A stretch of DNA of 64,000 nucleotides from Neoalteromonas facilis (GTDB lineage Bacteria; Pseudomonadota; Gammaproteobacteria; Enterobacterales; Alteromonadaceae): NCBI RefSeq assembly GCF_002807665.1, contig NZ_PEAY01000002.1:248001-312000 (forward strand), written 5' to 3'. Under the pieces are notes generated by a model. The model did not search any database. It saw nothing but the letters and a program-made list of their open reading frames with translations, and had not been told where the DNA came from. The position numbers and the translations under genes are program-made. Shown one piece after another: positions 9,638-18,821 of the stretch (position 1 is its first letter; each line of letters begins with the position of its first letter).

Positions 9638-9912
9638 TGCTGTGAAATATCTTCTACTTTCTGCGACAGAGATTTACTTAATTCTTCATTCTCAGAGAGT
9701 GCGCTGAAAGCAAACTGTTCGAGCATAAATGACTGTCGAAATTCACTCTTCTGGCACGCACAGATAGGTGGGTTGCGCGAATCTTGTTCGTCATTTTTAC
9801 ATTCAGAGAAGAATAGCTGGGCGCTCCAACCGGCAACAAACCAATGCAGAGCGCCGAGTATAACCAGTACAACAATCCAGCCGTGCCCCCCTTTTTTTTG
9901 CGGGTAACTCAT
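9613..9912 (-). CDS. Small single-pass membrane protein of unknown function
   Basis: A 99-residue protein with a glycine/lysine-rich start, one strong TM helix (about residues 12-35, [17 protein letters not shown]) and a predicted extracytoplasmic tail with three cysteines ([14 protein letters not shown]) plus one near the C-terminus (QQCRG), so disulfides are possible. I do not recognise a family. Its ATG overlaps the TGA of the chemoreceptor gene (ATGA), and its end overlaps the start of the TPR-GGDEF gene. Translational coupling on both sides supports that it is real and functionally linked to them. Confidence 0.7.
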   Translation of the reverse strand: MSYPQKKGGHGWIVVLVILGALHWFVAGWSAQLFFSECKNDEQDSRNPPICACQKSEFRQSFMLEQFAFSALSENEELSKSLSQKVEDISQQCRGQSPF

Positions 9913-10997
9913 TTGACTTTAGCTTCTAAAGCATTCAGGCATTCGAAGACTTGAACGCTGGCCGCTTCCATTTCAGCTAACTTGTTCACTGCCAGCTCTC
10001 CATTGTCTTCTTTGAAAGCTTTTAGTGCAGCAATACCCGATTCATGCACTTTGGCATGTGGCTGTTCTAGGTTATGAAATTCTGGAAAGCCCTTATACTG
10101 AGTCTGACCCTCTCCTTGGTAATACCATTTACCTAGACGACACTGATGATGGTCTGCAAAATCTTTCTCATCTTTATCATTTTCATTTCTAATGGTTCGA
10201 TATATCTCAACCTTCCACACTAAATGATCAAGTTTAACCGTTTGAATAAACGTACTCAGACTGGCTTTTGATATGACTTCCGCCATGCCTTCGGCCATGG
10301 AAGAAATATCCTGAATTGAATCATTGATTGAATTGGCTGAATCGGCAACCGCTTGAGTTTGCTCATTACTGTGCACAATTTTAGTGTGTGCTGAATCGGT
10401 TTGTTGTGAAGTAATATTGGTGAGTTGAGATATTTTCTCAGAGGCTTCAGCTGAACGACTGGCCAATGTTCTAACCTCATCGGCAACCACCGCGAACCCT
10501 CTGCCTTGTTCGCCTGCGCGGGCTGCTTCAATTGCGGCATTGAGCGCTAGTAAGTTGGTTTGATCGGCGATACCTCGTATCTGCGTGACGAAAGATTCAA
10601 TTTCAGATGCTGACTTAGACAGTTGATCGATTGCATCATTAATACCTTGAGAATTTGAGGTGAGTGTTCCTAATATCTCGACGCATTCATTCAGCGTAAC
10701 ACTGATCTTGCTAAAGTCTGCCAAGGTATTTTCTAGCCGTGTTTTCTCTTGGCTGATTTGGGTTGCCGAATTGGCGACATCATGTCTGACCGCATCTAAC
10801 ATATCTAAAGAATAGAAGAAGTTCTTCACAATAGAGCGTTCCAAATCAACTTTTTTGGCTAGATCTTCTGCGTCTAGATACGACTTATGTAAACGCTGCT
10901 CCATTTTAAGTAGCTGATCCTCAAGCGCTTGTTTTTCATTTTGCAGTTGCTCTATTTGCAAGCGTTGAGAATCATCAGCGTGTTTTCTGAAGAACAT
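9909..10997 (-). CDS. Soluble methyl-accepting chemotaxis protein with C-terminal CZB domain
   Basis: A 362-residue cytoplasmic chemoreceptor with no TM helix. It starts with a coiled coil (~10-110), followed by a short signalling domain whose hairpin tip contains [20 protein letters not shown] (from residue 145) and [10 protein letters not shown], the CheA/CheW-binding region. The C-terminal ~110 residues are a CZB (chemoreceptor zinc-binding) domain with candidate ligands His258, Cys286, His314 and His318. In other bacteria CZB domains sense zinc or hypochlorous acid and occur in chemoreceptors and diguanylate cyclases. It heads a tightly overlapping operon ending in a diguanylate cyclase. 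Confidence 0.92.
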   Translation of the reverse strand: MFFRKHADDSQRLQIEQLQNEKQALEDQLLKMEQRLHKSYLDAEDLAKKVDLERSIVKNFFYSLDMLDAVRHDVANSATQISQEKTRLENTLADFSKISVTLNECVEILGTLTSNSQGINDAIDQLSKSASEIESFVTQIRGIADQTNLLALNAAIEAARAGEQGRGFAVVADEVRTLASRSAEASEKISQLTNITSQQTDSAHTKIVHSNEQTQAVADSANSINDSIQDISSMAEGMAEVISKASLSTFIQTVKLDHLVWKVEIYRTIRNENDKDEKDFADHHQCRLGKWYYQGEGQTQYKGFPEFHNLEQPHAKVHESGIAALKAFKEDNGELAVNKLAEMEAASVQVFECLNALEAKVK

Positions 10998-11143
10998 GTA
11001 CAGTACCGTTTCAACCCTTGTTTGAAAAATATAGCACAGCTTTCAGTACTCAGGACTTTTATTTAAATCAACATGTTAAAGGTGAATAAGCTCAACAGAA
11101 TCACTTTTCCAAATTGACTTAAGGTAAATAAGTAACACGCTGT

Positions 11144-11407
11144 TTAGAGCGCATTAATTTTCTTGTTCAGTTCATAACTGGGTTCAGTCACAATGGCTTC
11201 TAGTGTTTCAATCCGTGATTTTAACGCCGCGATTTGCTCGTCTTTTGACCGCTCTGAGGCGCTTACATGTTCACTTGTGAACGGGTTAGAAACTTTTCCA
11301 TTAAACCAATCGACTAGTCGCCAATGATAGGTCTTGTCTAGCCAACAAAGGGTAAGTGCTAGAGCCAGCAATGCGAACGTTAGTGCAACTATCTGAAATG
11401 TTTGCAT
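11144..11407 (-). CDS. PspB-like small membrane protein
   Basis: An 87-residue protein with one N-terminal TM helix (~5-22) followed by a short linker and a C-terminal amphipathic coiled coil (IAALKSRIETLEAIV). This layout and the RIxxLE pattern resemble phage-shock protein B (PspB), but pspA, pspC and pspF are not nearby, so the call is by architecture only. A GAGG Shine-Dalgarno lies 8 nt before the ATG. It is divergent from the ECF sigma gene with 86 nt between starts, so both could share control. Confidence 0.6.
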   Translation of the reverse strand: MQTFQIVALTFALLALALTLCWLDKTYHWRLVDWFNGKVSNPFTSEHVSASERSKDEQIAALKSRIETLEAIVTEPSYELNKKINAL

Positions 11408-11493
11408 ACTTTATTCCTCGTTAATGTGTGATTACGCTGCTTTTTGGTTATAGTCTCGGCATTGCAAAATTTATTACAAAAAATTAGACACCT

Positions 11494-12000
11494 GTGCAGC
11501 AAAGTTTTGAAGATCTAATAGCCGAACACGGACATATGTTGTCGCGGGTTGCTGCCACCTATGAATCTGATAGGGAGCGACAGCGCGAATTGACGCAAGA
11601 GATTTGTTTGGCTGTGTGGCAGGCATTGCCCGCATTTTCAGGACAAAGCAGTGTTAAAACGTACTTATTGAGAATAGCTCACAATCGGTCGGTGACGCAT
11701 GTCAGTAAACAGGTCAAAGAACCCAGTGTTAATGCATTTGATATCAGCGATGAGGATAGCGGCGCAGTGCTATCCACTCGCAGTACAGAGGCTATTTTAG
11801 CGGAACAACAAAGTGCGGCTCAGTTAGTGGCATTGGTGCGCGAGCTGCCCATCAATGCGCGTCAAGTGGTCACGCTAGCGATGGAAGGTGTGAACTATAA
11901 AGATATTGCCGAAATCTGTGGCATCAGCGCGTCAAATGTAGGCGTATTACTGACCCGCGCAAAACAACAATTGAAGAGTAAGATTAGCCATGCAGAATGA
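11494..12000 (+). CDS. ECF-type RNA polymerase sigma factor
   Basis: A 168-residue group-IV sigma factor. Region 2 spans about residues 8-75 (ELTQEICLAVWQALPAF; YLLRIAHNRSVTHV) and region 4 about 110-165 (LPINARQVVTLAMEGVNYKDIAEICGIS, then SNVGVLLTRAKQQLK). The likely start is a GTG at 11494. The end of the gene overlaps the next gene by 11 nt, as is usual for a sigma factor and its membrane regulator. Target promoters cannot be read from the sequence. Confidence 0.9.
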   Translation: MQQSFEDLIAEHGHMLSRVAATYESDRERQRELTQEICLAVWQALPAFSGQSSVKTYLLRIAHNRSVTHVSKQVKEPSVNAFDISDEDSGAVLSTRSTEAILAEQQSAAQLVALVRELPINARQVVTLAMEGVNYKDIAEICGISASNVGVLLTRAKQQLKSKISHAE

Positions 12001-12592
12001 TCCTTTTGATGAAGACTTGTCTTCACTGTGGCAAAAGCAGGAAACAGCGCCGATTAATGCTGCTGAAGTCATGAAAACAATGAAGAAGATGAAGCGAAAG
12101 CAAATCTTCTATGTCGTTTTAGACGCTTTATCAGTGATTATTGGGCTAGCGGTTCTATTGTCTGTTCGAGAACGTTTTAGCGATGTTTTCTTCTATACAA
12201 TTTTAGCTGTGGTTGTTATCAGTGGTATCTATGCAGCTTACATTACTTACTTAAGGCGCTTCGCCGTGCTTGCCGATACGGCGGACAGGAGTGTTAAGCA
12301 GCATTTAACCAATATGCTAGCGCAAGCTAAAAGTAATGTAAGAATTGCACGCTATACCCAAATCAGCAGTTGGCTGAGTTGGTTAATGCTCATTTTTATT
12401 TGGCTGTTGTTCGGCTTTCTAGACGAAATGCCGCAGGATGAGTGGTTGCGAAAACTCGGTGCTAGTATGGTATTGGGCACTGTGATATTGGCACCCATGT
12501 ATGTTTGGGCGCGTAAAAGAGAAACTAAATTTCGTCAGCTAGCGGCTCAGTTAGAACAACAACAACGAGGATTCGACGATGCCGGAAATTAA
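11990..12592 (+). CDS. Membrane protein, candidate anti-sigma partner
   Basis: A 200-residue protein with a soluble, acidic N-terminus (~40 residues including a conserved-looking LSSLWQKQE segment), two TM helices (~37-80), a basic loop and two further TM helices (~123-168), ending in a Gln-rich tail. The N-terminus lacks an obvious zinc-binding HxxxCxxC (ZAS) motif. Position (11-nt overlap with the sigma gene) suggests a regulator of that sigma factor; this is inference from context. Its 3' end overlaps the carbonic anhydrase gene by 14 nt, forming a three-gene coupled unit. Confidence 0.75.
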   Translation: MQNDPFDEDLSSLWQKQETAPINAAEVMKTMKKMKRKQIFYVVLDALSVIIGLAVLLSVRERFSDVFFYTILAVVVISGIYAAYITYLRRFAVLADTADRSVKQHLTNMLAQAKSNVRIARYTQISSWLSWLMLIFIWLLFGFLDEMPQDEWLRKLGASMVLGTVILAPMYVWARKRETKFRQLAAQLEQQQRGFDDAGN

Positions 12593-13157
12593 ACGGCTTT
12601 TAATCAACAATGAAGCGTGGGCAGAGCGAACGCAGCATGCCGACCCTGATTTTTTCGACAAATTGTCGCGCCAGCAAAAACCGGTGTACTTGTGGATTGG
12701 TTGTTCTGATAGCCGAGTGCCAGCCAACCAAATAGTCGATCTTCTGCCGGGTGAAATTTTTGTCCATCGCAATGTGGCAAATATGGTGGTCCATACCGAT
12801 TTCAATTGCTTATCGGTACTGCAATATGCGGTAGATGTTTTAAAGGTAAAACACATTATTGTTTGTGGTCATTACGGCTGCGGTGGCGTAGAGGCCGCGC
12901 TAGGTGATCAAAACTTAGGTTTGATTGATAACTGGCTTGCTCACATAAAAGATATCTATCGCCAACATGAGTCTGAATTAATGGCGCTTGAGGGGCACGC
13001 TCGAACCAACCGTTTGTGTGAATTGAACGTTATCGCGCAAGCAGACAATGTGCGCCGTACAACCATTGTTCAGGATGCATTGGCACGTCAACAAGCACTA
13101 AAAATTCACAGCTGGATTTACAGTTTGCGCAATGGACGTATCACGGACCTAGGTTAA
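12579..13157 (+). CDS. can: Beta-class carbonic anhydrase (type II, allosteric)
   Basis: A 192-residue zinc enzyme interconverting CO2 and bicarbonate. Zinc ligands are Cys42, His98 and Cys101 with Asp44 (CSDSR and GHYGCG motifs). Trp39, Arg64 and Tyr181 are present at the positions of the non-catalytic bicarbonate site known from the Haemophilus influenzae enzyme, marking it as a type II allosteric enzyme. It is somewhat shorter than E. coli Can (220). The start codon lies inside the end of the preceding membrane-protein gene, so translation is probably coupled to the sigma-factor operon, an unusual neighbourhood for this housekeeping enzyme. Confidence 0.95.
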   Translation: MPEIKRLLINNEAWAERTQHADPDFFDKLSRQQKPVYLWIGCSDSRVPANQIVDLLPGEIFVHRNVANMVVHTDFNCLSVLQYAVDVLKVKHIIVCGHYGCGGVEAALGDQNLGLIDNWLAHIKDIYRQHESELMALEGHARTNRLCELNVIAQADNVRRTTIVQDALARQQALKIHSWIYSLRNGRITDLG

Positions 13158-13176
13158 CCGGTTTGACCGTAGGATT

Positions 13177-16100
13177 TTAGTCGTTGTTGGCTTCTGAACG
13201 CCTAACAACTTCACCACGGCTGAAGCGGTAATAGATAAATATCGACTCATACAAACTACTCACGGCTTCTAAGTATAATTTCGGAATTAACTGATACCTG
13301 AGGGTTACTTCTGTAACTGAATCGAATACGCCCACACCGTACTCTACGGTAAGATCTTTGCCCAGCTTGCCACTGACTGTTAACTGCGTATTATCGCCAC
13401 TGCCCTTCGCCTGCAAGCGAAGATCATCTATACCCAGCGCATTTCCAAGGTTACTGGTCAATGACTCGCTATTAGACACACCCAAGCCGTATAGCAAGCT
13501 GGTGTAATCATTGTCACTGGCATCCGTATTGTTAATGTTTCCGCGACCCGATAGCAAATATGCCAACATTTGACTTTGATCCAGCGTGGGCTCTGAAAAA
13601 AGTTGAACATTGGGTTGGCTAGCCAAACCATCAATCCGAATACCTGCGATGACACTGTCTTCGGTTAGCTGAGGATCACGAATAGCTTCTATATACAGTA
13701 AGGGCTGGCTAATTGGGCCATTAAATTGCAAGTCACCGGCACGGATCAGGAGTTCTTGTCCGTATGCGCGGTACTCTCCTTCAATGATTTGTAGATCACC
13801 AAATGCGGAAAGGGTCGGTTGGTTGAGGATGTGTAAATCACCAGTTAAAAAGGCTTCAAGACCAAAGGCATCAAGTTCCACCTGATTATTGTTGTCCGGA
13901 TCAATATGTAACTGTAAATCGATGTGGGCGGTATCAAGCAAGTCGGTTGAAGGTGGCTCACCCCGTAAATGTACATCGCGTGATTCTGCAATCGCGCCTT
14001 GTGGCAAACTGTCCACCTTTATCTTGGCGCGTGGTACGACGACTTCACCGGCAACACTAACGCCGTTGTTGTCCATTGTGAATTTCAAATCAGGTGACAG
14101 TGATAGGGAAATATCTTGATGCTTTAAGCTTAAATTCGAACCGGTAAGATTGGCATTTATGCTTAACGCATCTTGCCAGTTCAGTGATGCCAGAGCTTTA
14201 CCTTGGCCCTCTCCGAGTGAGAATTGGCTTTTTGCCTTGGCCTGTTGGCCTTCAAATTGTACTTGTGCTTCCCAGTTGTTAATGATCGCGGGCGCGCGTT
14301 TAATGTCTACATTGCCTTGTTGTAACCTCAGTATGCCGTTCACGTTAGGTTGCTTCGCTTCTCCCGTCAGGGTTAATTCAGCATTGAAGACCCCACTTAG
14401 TCGGTGAATATCTGGGCTTAAGTACGAAAATGGGGCAATATCAAATTGCTCTGCCACTATCGACGCCTCAATAGTGGGGGACAAATCGCTTACGTCCAGA
14501 TTGCCGGTTATGCCTAAATGCCCAAGCCCTTTGCCAGTCACGGACGAGTTAATATGCAGTTGCTGTTTTTGCAATGTAAGATCCAATGGTATTGGTTCGG
14601 TAGACAATGTGATTTGGCTTTGCTCCTCGCCCATTATCCAGTCGCTGGCGCTAATATCAGCGTCAATGGTCAATGACAATCCGTCTTGGGGAAGCACGCT
14701 ACCTTTGATGCTGGCGGTTAATAAACCTTCTTGATTTTGCACCGGTATGGCGTGTGGTGACCATTCGAGTAACTTCTGAATCGCGAATGAAGGTATCGTG
14801 CCAGCAAAAGAAAGTGCATTGTTTTCGTACATCAGAGAATCGAGGCAGATTTGGCTCGCATCGCTAGACCAGCATAATGGATCAACGGTGGCCTTATTTT
14901 GTGGTAGTTGAAAACGAATATCCCCGCGCTTTGAGAGTGAGAACGGCGTATTTTGAAAACTAAAATCTATCTCATTGGGACTTGCGGTTATCAAGTCGGG
15001 CGTTATATTCAACGCGATATTGGCATCTAAACTGGCGTCAGGGCGTCGAGCTGATAGGTTCACGGAAGGCTTAAGACTTGGGCCTGTTACCATCAATGTT
15101 AACTTGTCCAGAAGCGTAGTGCTGCCAGACTCATCTTCAGAGACAATGTTCTGCGCATGTAAATTAATATCGACATTTGGCTCTTGAATATTGCCTGACA
15201 CCATAATGTTTCCGCGCATCTCACCAGAGACCGTCGGCAAGGTGTCATCAAATTTGGGGATCGCGACGATAAGGTCTGCATCCACTCTTCGGTCGAGTAA
15301 TACCCTTACAAAGCCTTGCAAATGATTGTCGACATGCGCGATGTTGACGCTTGAAACCGCTACTCCTGCATTGCCAGCAAAGGCACCGCTGCCCTTGATG
15401 GATAAGGGGTAACCTTGTTGCATGGCGTTGATATCAATGCTGGTGACATTGATATTGGGGATCTGCTCTTGAAACTGCCCGCTTGCTGCTAGTGCACCGT
15501 TAATATCAGTTGGGTAGTGCGGATTAAGTTGCTGAAGGTTAAGCTGGGTTATGTCTGCAGACATAACCCAATTCATGGAGTCATTAAACTGTATATCGCC
15601 GCTTAATTTAATGTTGCCATCCAGCGTGTTTATGCTGGCATCGGAGATTTGTGCGAGTTTTTTATTGATTGCGCCAGCAATACGCAGATTAACTGGAGAG
15701 GGTAGATGCGCTGTTGTGACTTCGGTTGTTGCGGTTACGAGGTATCGCGAGAGATCACCCGAGATTGTTATCTCGCCACCGGTACTGGAGAAGCTTTCAG
15801 CAATCGCGAAATTATCGTTTGAGAACGCATCCCAGGTCAGGGACAGCTCCGCGGGCAACACAGCATCCAAAGGGCGAATGCTGCCGCTTACGTTTGAGCG
15901 AATGGGTTGTTGAGTTGACAATTGCACATCCACATTGCTTGCGCTACCCGCGAGTGTTACGTCAGTCGCTATGTTTTGTCCGTCGACAGTGCCCCTAGCG
16001 TTTGCGGTTATGTGCAACGGAAAATCGCCCTCGGTTCGAATGGAGCCTTTGACACTCGCCTCACCCATTGAATGATCTAACGTTAGCTGCTGAATGTTGA

Positions 16101-16818
16101 TGTCTGCACCTGATACTTCGGCTGAAAGGCGCAATGAATTCAATCCTTGCTGAGTTGCACCTTGTATCACTTGCGCAGAGGTTAATACGAAATCGTCAAT
16201 GCTCGCGTCAAGCGGGATCCAAATGTCGGGCAAAACGATGGCGGCTTGTTCGTCTGAGGGAGCGTTAGGCTGAGTTGATTCCGGTAAAGTCACCGACAGC
16301 TTGGACAGTTGCGGAGAAAGGAAGCGCCAGCGGCGATACAAGCGTAGCTCTGTGGATAGCCCCTCAAGCTCAACCACCGTACCATCGGCCAGCTTAAGGG
16401 TTGAGTCTTTCGCATTGAGCTGCTCAATTGCAACTAAAAGCGGTAGGCGGATAAGAGATTTTTTGACCTCTGATGGAGATGTCTCTACCTCATTTGTGGA
16501 TACTAATGTAATGCTTAACCCATCACTGTCTATTCGCTCGGCACACACTGCAAACTGGACAAAACAATGCCAGGCTAAATCGAGTGATAGGTGCTTTGCG
16601 GAGACAGATAAACCGGCTTGCTCATAGTGCAGATCATATAAATTGAGTGTAGAGCTAAGGCCACCGTCAATGGCACCAATGTTCAGCCCTTCAACATAGT
16701 CAGCGGCAGTGTTTACCAGCGTAGCAGAGCCAATGCGGCTCACCGCGGCCCACGCGACAAGAAGTGTTAGCAGAATAAGCGCAACCAGCGTATAGACAAT
16801 GCGAGTGAACCAGATCAT
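13177..16818 (-). CDS. tamB: Translocation and assembly module / AsmA-like protein TamB
   Basis: A 1213-residue envelope-spanning protein with an N-terminal inner-membrane anchor (~residues 8-28, TLVALILLTLLVAWAAV) followed by a long beta-rich domain and a C-terminal DUF490/TamB domain (ISQPLLYIEAIRDPQ, DQSQMLAYLLSGRG, LTVEYGVGVFDSVTEVTLRYQL). TamB-type proteins bridge the periplasm and are implicated in phospholipid transport and outer-membrane protein assembly with TamA. The start codon overlaps the tamA stop by 4 nt (ATGA), the standard tamA-tamB operon. The length is close to the family's ~1250. Confidence 0.94.
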   Translation of the reverse strand: MIWFTRIVYTLVALILLTLLVAWAAVSRIGSATLVNTAADYVEGLNIGAIDGGLSSTLNLYDLHYEQAGLSVSAKHLSLDLAWHCFVQFAVCAERIDSDGLSITLVSTNEVETSPSEVKKSLIRLPLLVAIEQLNAKDSTLKLADGTVVELEGLSTELRLYRRWRFLSPQLSKLSVTLPESTQPNAPSDEQAAIVLPDIWIPLDASIDDFVLTSAQVIQGATQQGLNSLRLSAEVSGADINIQQLTLDHSMGEASVKGSIRTEGDFPLHITANARGTVDGQNIATDVTLAGSASNVDVQLSTQQPIRSNVSGSIRPLDAVLPAELSLTWDAFSNDNFAIAESFSSTGGEITISGDLSRYLVTATTEVTTAHLPSPVNLRIAGAINKKLAQISDASINTLDGNIKLSGDIQFNDSMNWVMSADITQLNLQQLNPHYPTDINGALAASGQFQEQIPNINVTSIDINAMQQGYPLSIKGSGAFAGNAGVAVSSVNIAHVDNHLQGFVRVLLDRRVDADLIVAIPKFDDTLPTVSGEMRGNIMVSGNIQEPNVDINLHAQNIVSEDESGSTTLLDKLTLMVTGPSLKPSVNLSARRPDASLDANIALNITPDLITASPNEIDFSFQNTPFSLSKRGDIRFQLPQNKATVDPLCWSSDASQICLDSLMYENNALSFAGTIPSFAIQKLLEWSPHAIPVQNQEGLLTASIKGSVLPQDGLSLTIDADISASDWIMGEEQSQITLSTEPIPLDLTLQKQQLHINSSVTGKGLGHLGITGNLDVSDLSPTIEASIVAEQFDIAPFSYLSPDIHRLSGVFNAELTLTGEAKQPNVNGILRLQQGNVDIKRAPAIINNWEAQVQFEGQQAKAKSQFSLGEGQGKALASLNWQDALSINANLTGSNLSLKHQDISLSLSPDLKFTMDNNGVSVAGEVVVPRAKIKVDSLPQGAIAESRDVHLRGEPPSTDLLDTAHIDLQLHIDPDNNNQVELDAFGLEAFLTGDLHILNQPTLSAFGDLQIIEGEYRAYGQELLIRAGDLQFNGPISQPLLYIEAIRDPQLTEDSVIAGIRIDGLASQPNVQLFSEPTLDQSQMLAYLLSGRGNINNTDASDNDYTSLLYGLGVSNSESLTSNLGNALGIDDLRLQAKGSGDNTQLTVSGKLGKDLTVEYGVGVFDSVTEVTLRYQLIPKLYLEAVSSLYESIFIYYRFSRGEVVRRSEANND

Positions 16819-18554
16819 AGTTCTGGCCCTATCGAAAAGTGAATTTGAAAGTTGCTTTCATCATTGAACTTGCCACGCGCTAAGTACAAACGAATGGGGC
16901 CTATCACGGACAGGTAGTGAACACCGATGCCTGCGCCCCAGGCAATATCATCTTCAAAATCATTGGTGGCTGTACCAGCATCGATGAAGGTTGCAAGGCG
17001 CCATTGTTCTAATATTGGATAGGCGTATTCGACACTGCCAACTGCGAGATACTGGGCACCGAGTAAATCTCCGTCTTCATCTCTTGGCGAAATGGTTTGG
17101 TAGTTGAATCCGCGGATACTTTGGTCGCCACCGGCGAAAAAGCGCATACTTGCAGGAACTTGATCAAAGTCAGATGTTTCGATTGCACCTAATTCTGCGC
17201 GCGCAACAAGTCGATGCTTTTCGAACGTGCGTATCCATTTTGTTTTAGCGCTGACACGGGCAATATCGATATCGGATAACAACGATTGGGTGCCACCTTC
17301 AATGGTTAGTAGCGTTCTATTGCCCCAGCTAATATCCAAACCACCGCGAGAGCGAAACAAGCTGATGGAATAGCCCGGCAGCACTAATTGAGTGGTGCGT
17401 TTGTCGTCGCTTCCTTGGGCGAACTTTTCCAGTTGGTAGCGCACGAAAACGCTCTGTTGCCATTCCGAATTTTTCGGTTTCCAAAATCGTTGAACAGACA
17501 AACTGGTATTGTCACTTCGCGTATCATTCTCGTCTACGCTCTCAAGCCCTGCCTGAATCGACAGATAATCATTTTTAACATCACCCATGGGAATACGATA
17601 ACTGGTCGACAGGGATTGTTCTGGGGACGATAAAAACAACTCAGACTGAACACTGTGTCCACGTGAGTTTACCCACGGCCGGTGCCATTTGGCACTGAGT
17701 TGTGCACCGATATCACTGGAAAATCCAAGACCAACATCGTACAAATCTCGGGGCTTGTGCGCCAATGTGACTTCGATGGGCACAACATGATCAACCGCCT
17801 CTGATACCAAAGGTCGCGCTACTGCGCGATTAAAGTAGCCGGTATCGTTGACCACACGATTTAATTCGCCGATTTCCTCAGCCAGATAATACGCCCCCTC
17901 GCGCAAAGGGTTTATGCGGGCGATGATGTCTTGAGCTATTGCATCGCCTTTGATACGAATATCGCCATAGCGGTAGCGCTCACCCGATTGTGCAACCAGT
18001 AAGATATTCGCTTGTTGCTCTTCACGCACCAAGTCGAGTCGTGCAGCTTGCCACTTAAAATCAAAGTAACCGCGTGAAATAGCAGTAGCCAGCATATCTG
18101 CTTTGAATTGATCATATTTATGCTGCAGCAATACATCGCCCACTTTTAGTGGAAATTGTTTAAATCGTTGGGAGAACCAATCATCGCTGCGGCCTCCACC
18201 GATAACCTCCAAGGTTATATGTTCAATGATCAGTGGAGCACCTAATGAAATATTAATTTCAACTTGCCCAGATTCTTCCAATACGCGCATGTCCGCATCG
18301 TAGTAACCGAATGGTCGCACGGCTTTGTTCACGGCCTTGATAATAGGTTCTTGCCACAATCGGTCGGGCGATATCGAAGTGTCGATATCAAGGGTATTTA
18401 AGTGCAGCTTGACGTTATCTTTGATTTGTTTGTTGTCGACACCATTTAATGTGAATTCAAACGCGCCAATCGCTGCAGAGTACAGAGAGACAAATCCTAG
18501 CAAGCAATAGGAGAATTTTTGCAAATACCTTTGCAAAAAGCGACAACGGAGCAA
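16815..18554 (-). CDS. tamA: Outer-membrane Omp85-family protein TamA
   Basis: A 579-residue Omp85 protein: signal peptide (ending near AIGA|FEF), three POTRA domains to about residue 260, then a 16-strand beta-barrel containing the hallmark GGDQSIRGF loop and ending GIGVHYLSVIGPIRLYLA...FSIGPEL, a typical C-terminal insertion signal. It cooperates with TamB. No ATG is available near the 5' end; the assigned TTG at 18554 is uncertain, and a second TTG ten codons later is preceded by AAAGG. It is divergent from ppk2 across 267 nt. Confidence 0.93.
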   Translation of the reverse strand: MLRCRFLQRYLQKFSYCLLGFVSLYSAAIGAFEFTLNGVDNKQIKDNVKLHLNTLDIDTSISPDRLWQEPIIKAVNKAVRPFGYYDADMRVLEESGQVEINISLGAPLIIEHITLEVIGGGRSDDWFSQRFKQFPLKVGDVLLQHKYDQFKADMLATAISRGYFDFKWQAARLDLVREEQQANILLVAQSGERYRYGDIRIKGDAIAQDIIARINPLREGAYYLAEEIGELNRVVNDTGYFNRAVARPLVSEAVDHVVPIEVTLAHKPRDLYDVGLGFSSDIGAQLSAKWHRPWVNSRGHSVQSELFLSSPEQSLSTSYRIPMGDVKNDYLSIQAGLESVDENDTRSDNTSLSVQRFWKPKNSEWQQSVFVRYQLEKFAQGSDDKRTTQLVLPGYSISLFRSRGGLDISWGNRTLLTIEGGTQSLLSDIDIARVSAKTKWIRTFEKHRLVARAELGAIETSDFDQVPASMRFFAGGDQSIRGFNYQTISPRDEDGDLLGAQYLAVGSVEYAYPILEQWRLATFIDAGTATNDFEDDIAWGAGIGVHYLSVIGPIRLYLARGKFNDESNFQIHFSIGPEL

Positions 18555-18821
18555 TTCAAAATCCTTTGTTATGGCGAACCAGCGATAATGCCAATAATTA
18601 TACCTTGGCTATTTTATTATCGGCATGTATTTGCAGGATAAAATCGTTAATTCGTAGAAATATGATTTGTATTGTTAAGACCTAGCCTAGATACATTCGT
18701 TCCAACCCATGTAGATGATCTGTGTCAATGGAACTCCGTTTTATTGCAAATGGCATTCCTTATAGGGGTAGACTTCCATCATGCAGACGAACGTTAATCA
18801 AAAGACTACACTTTACCTAAT

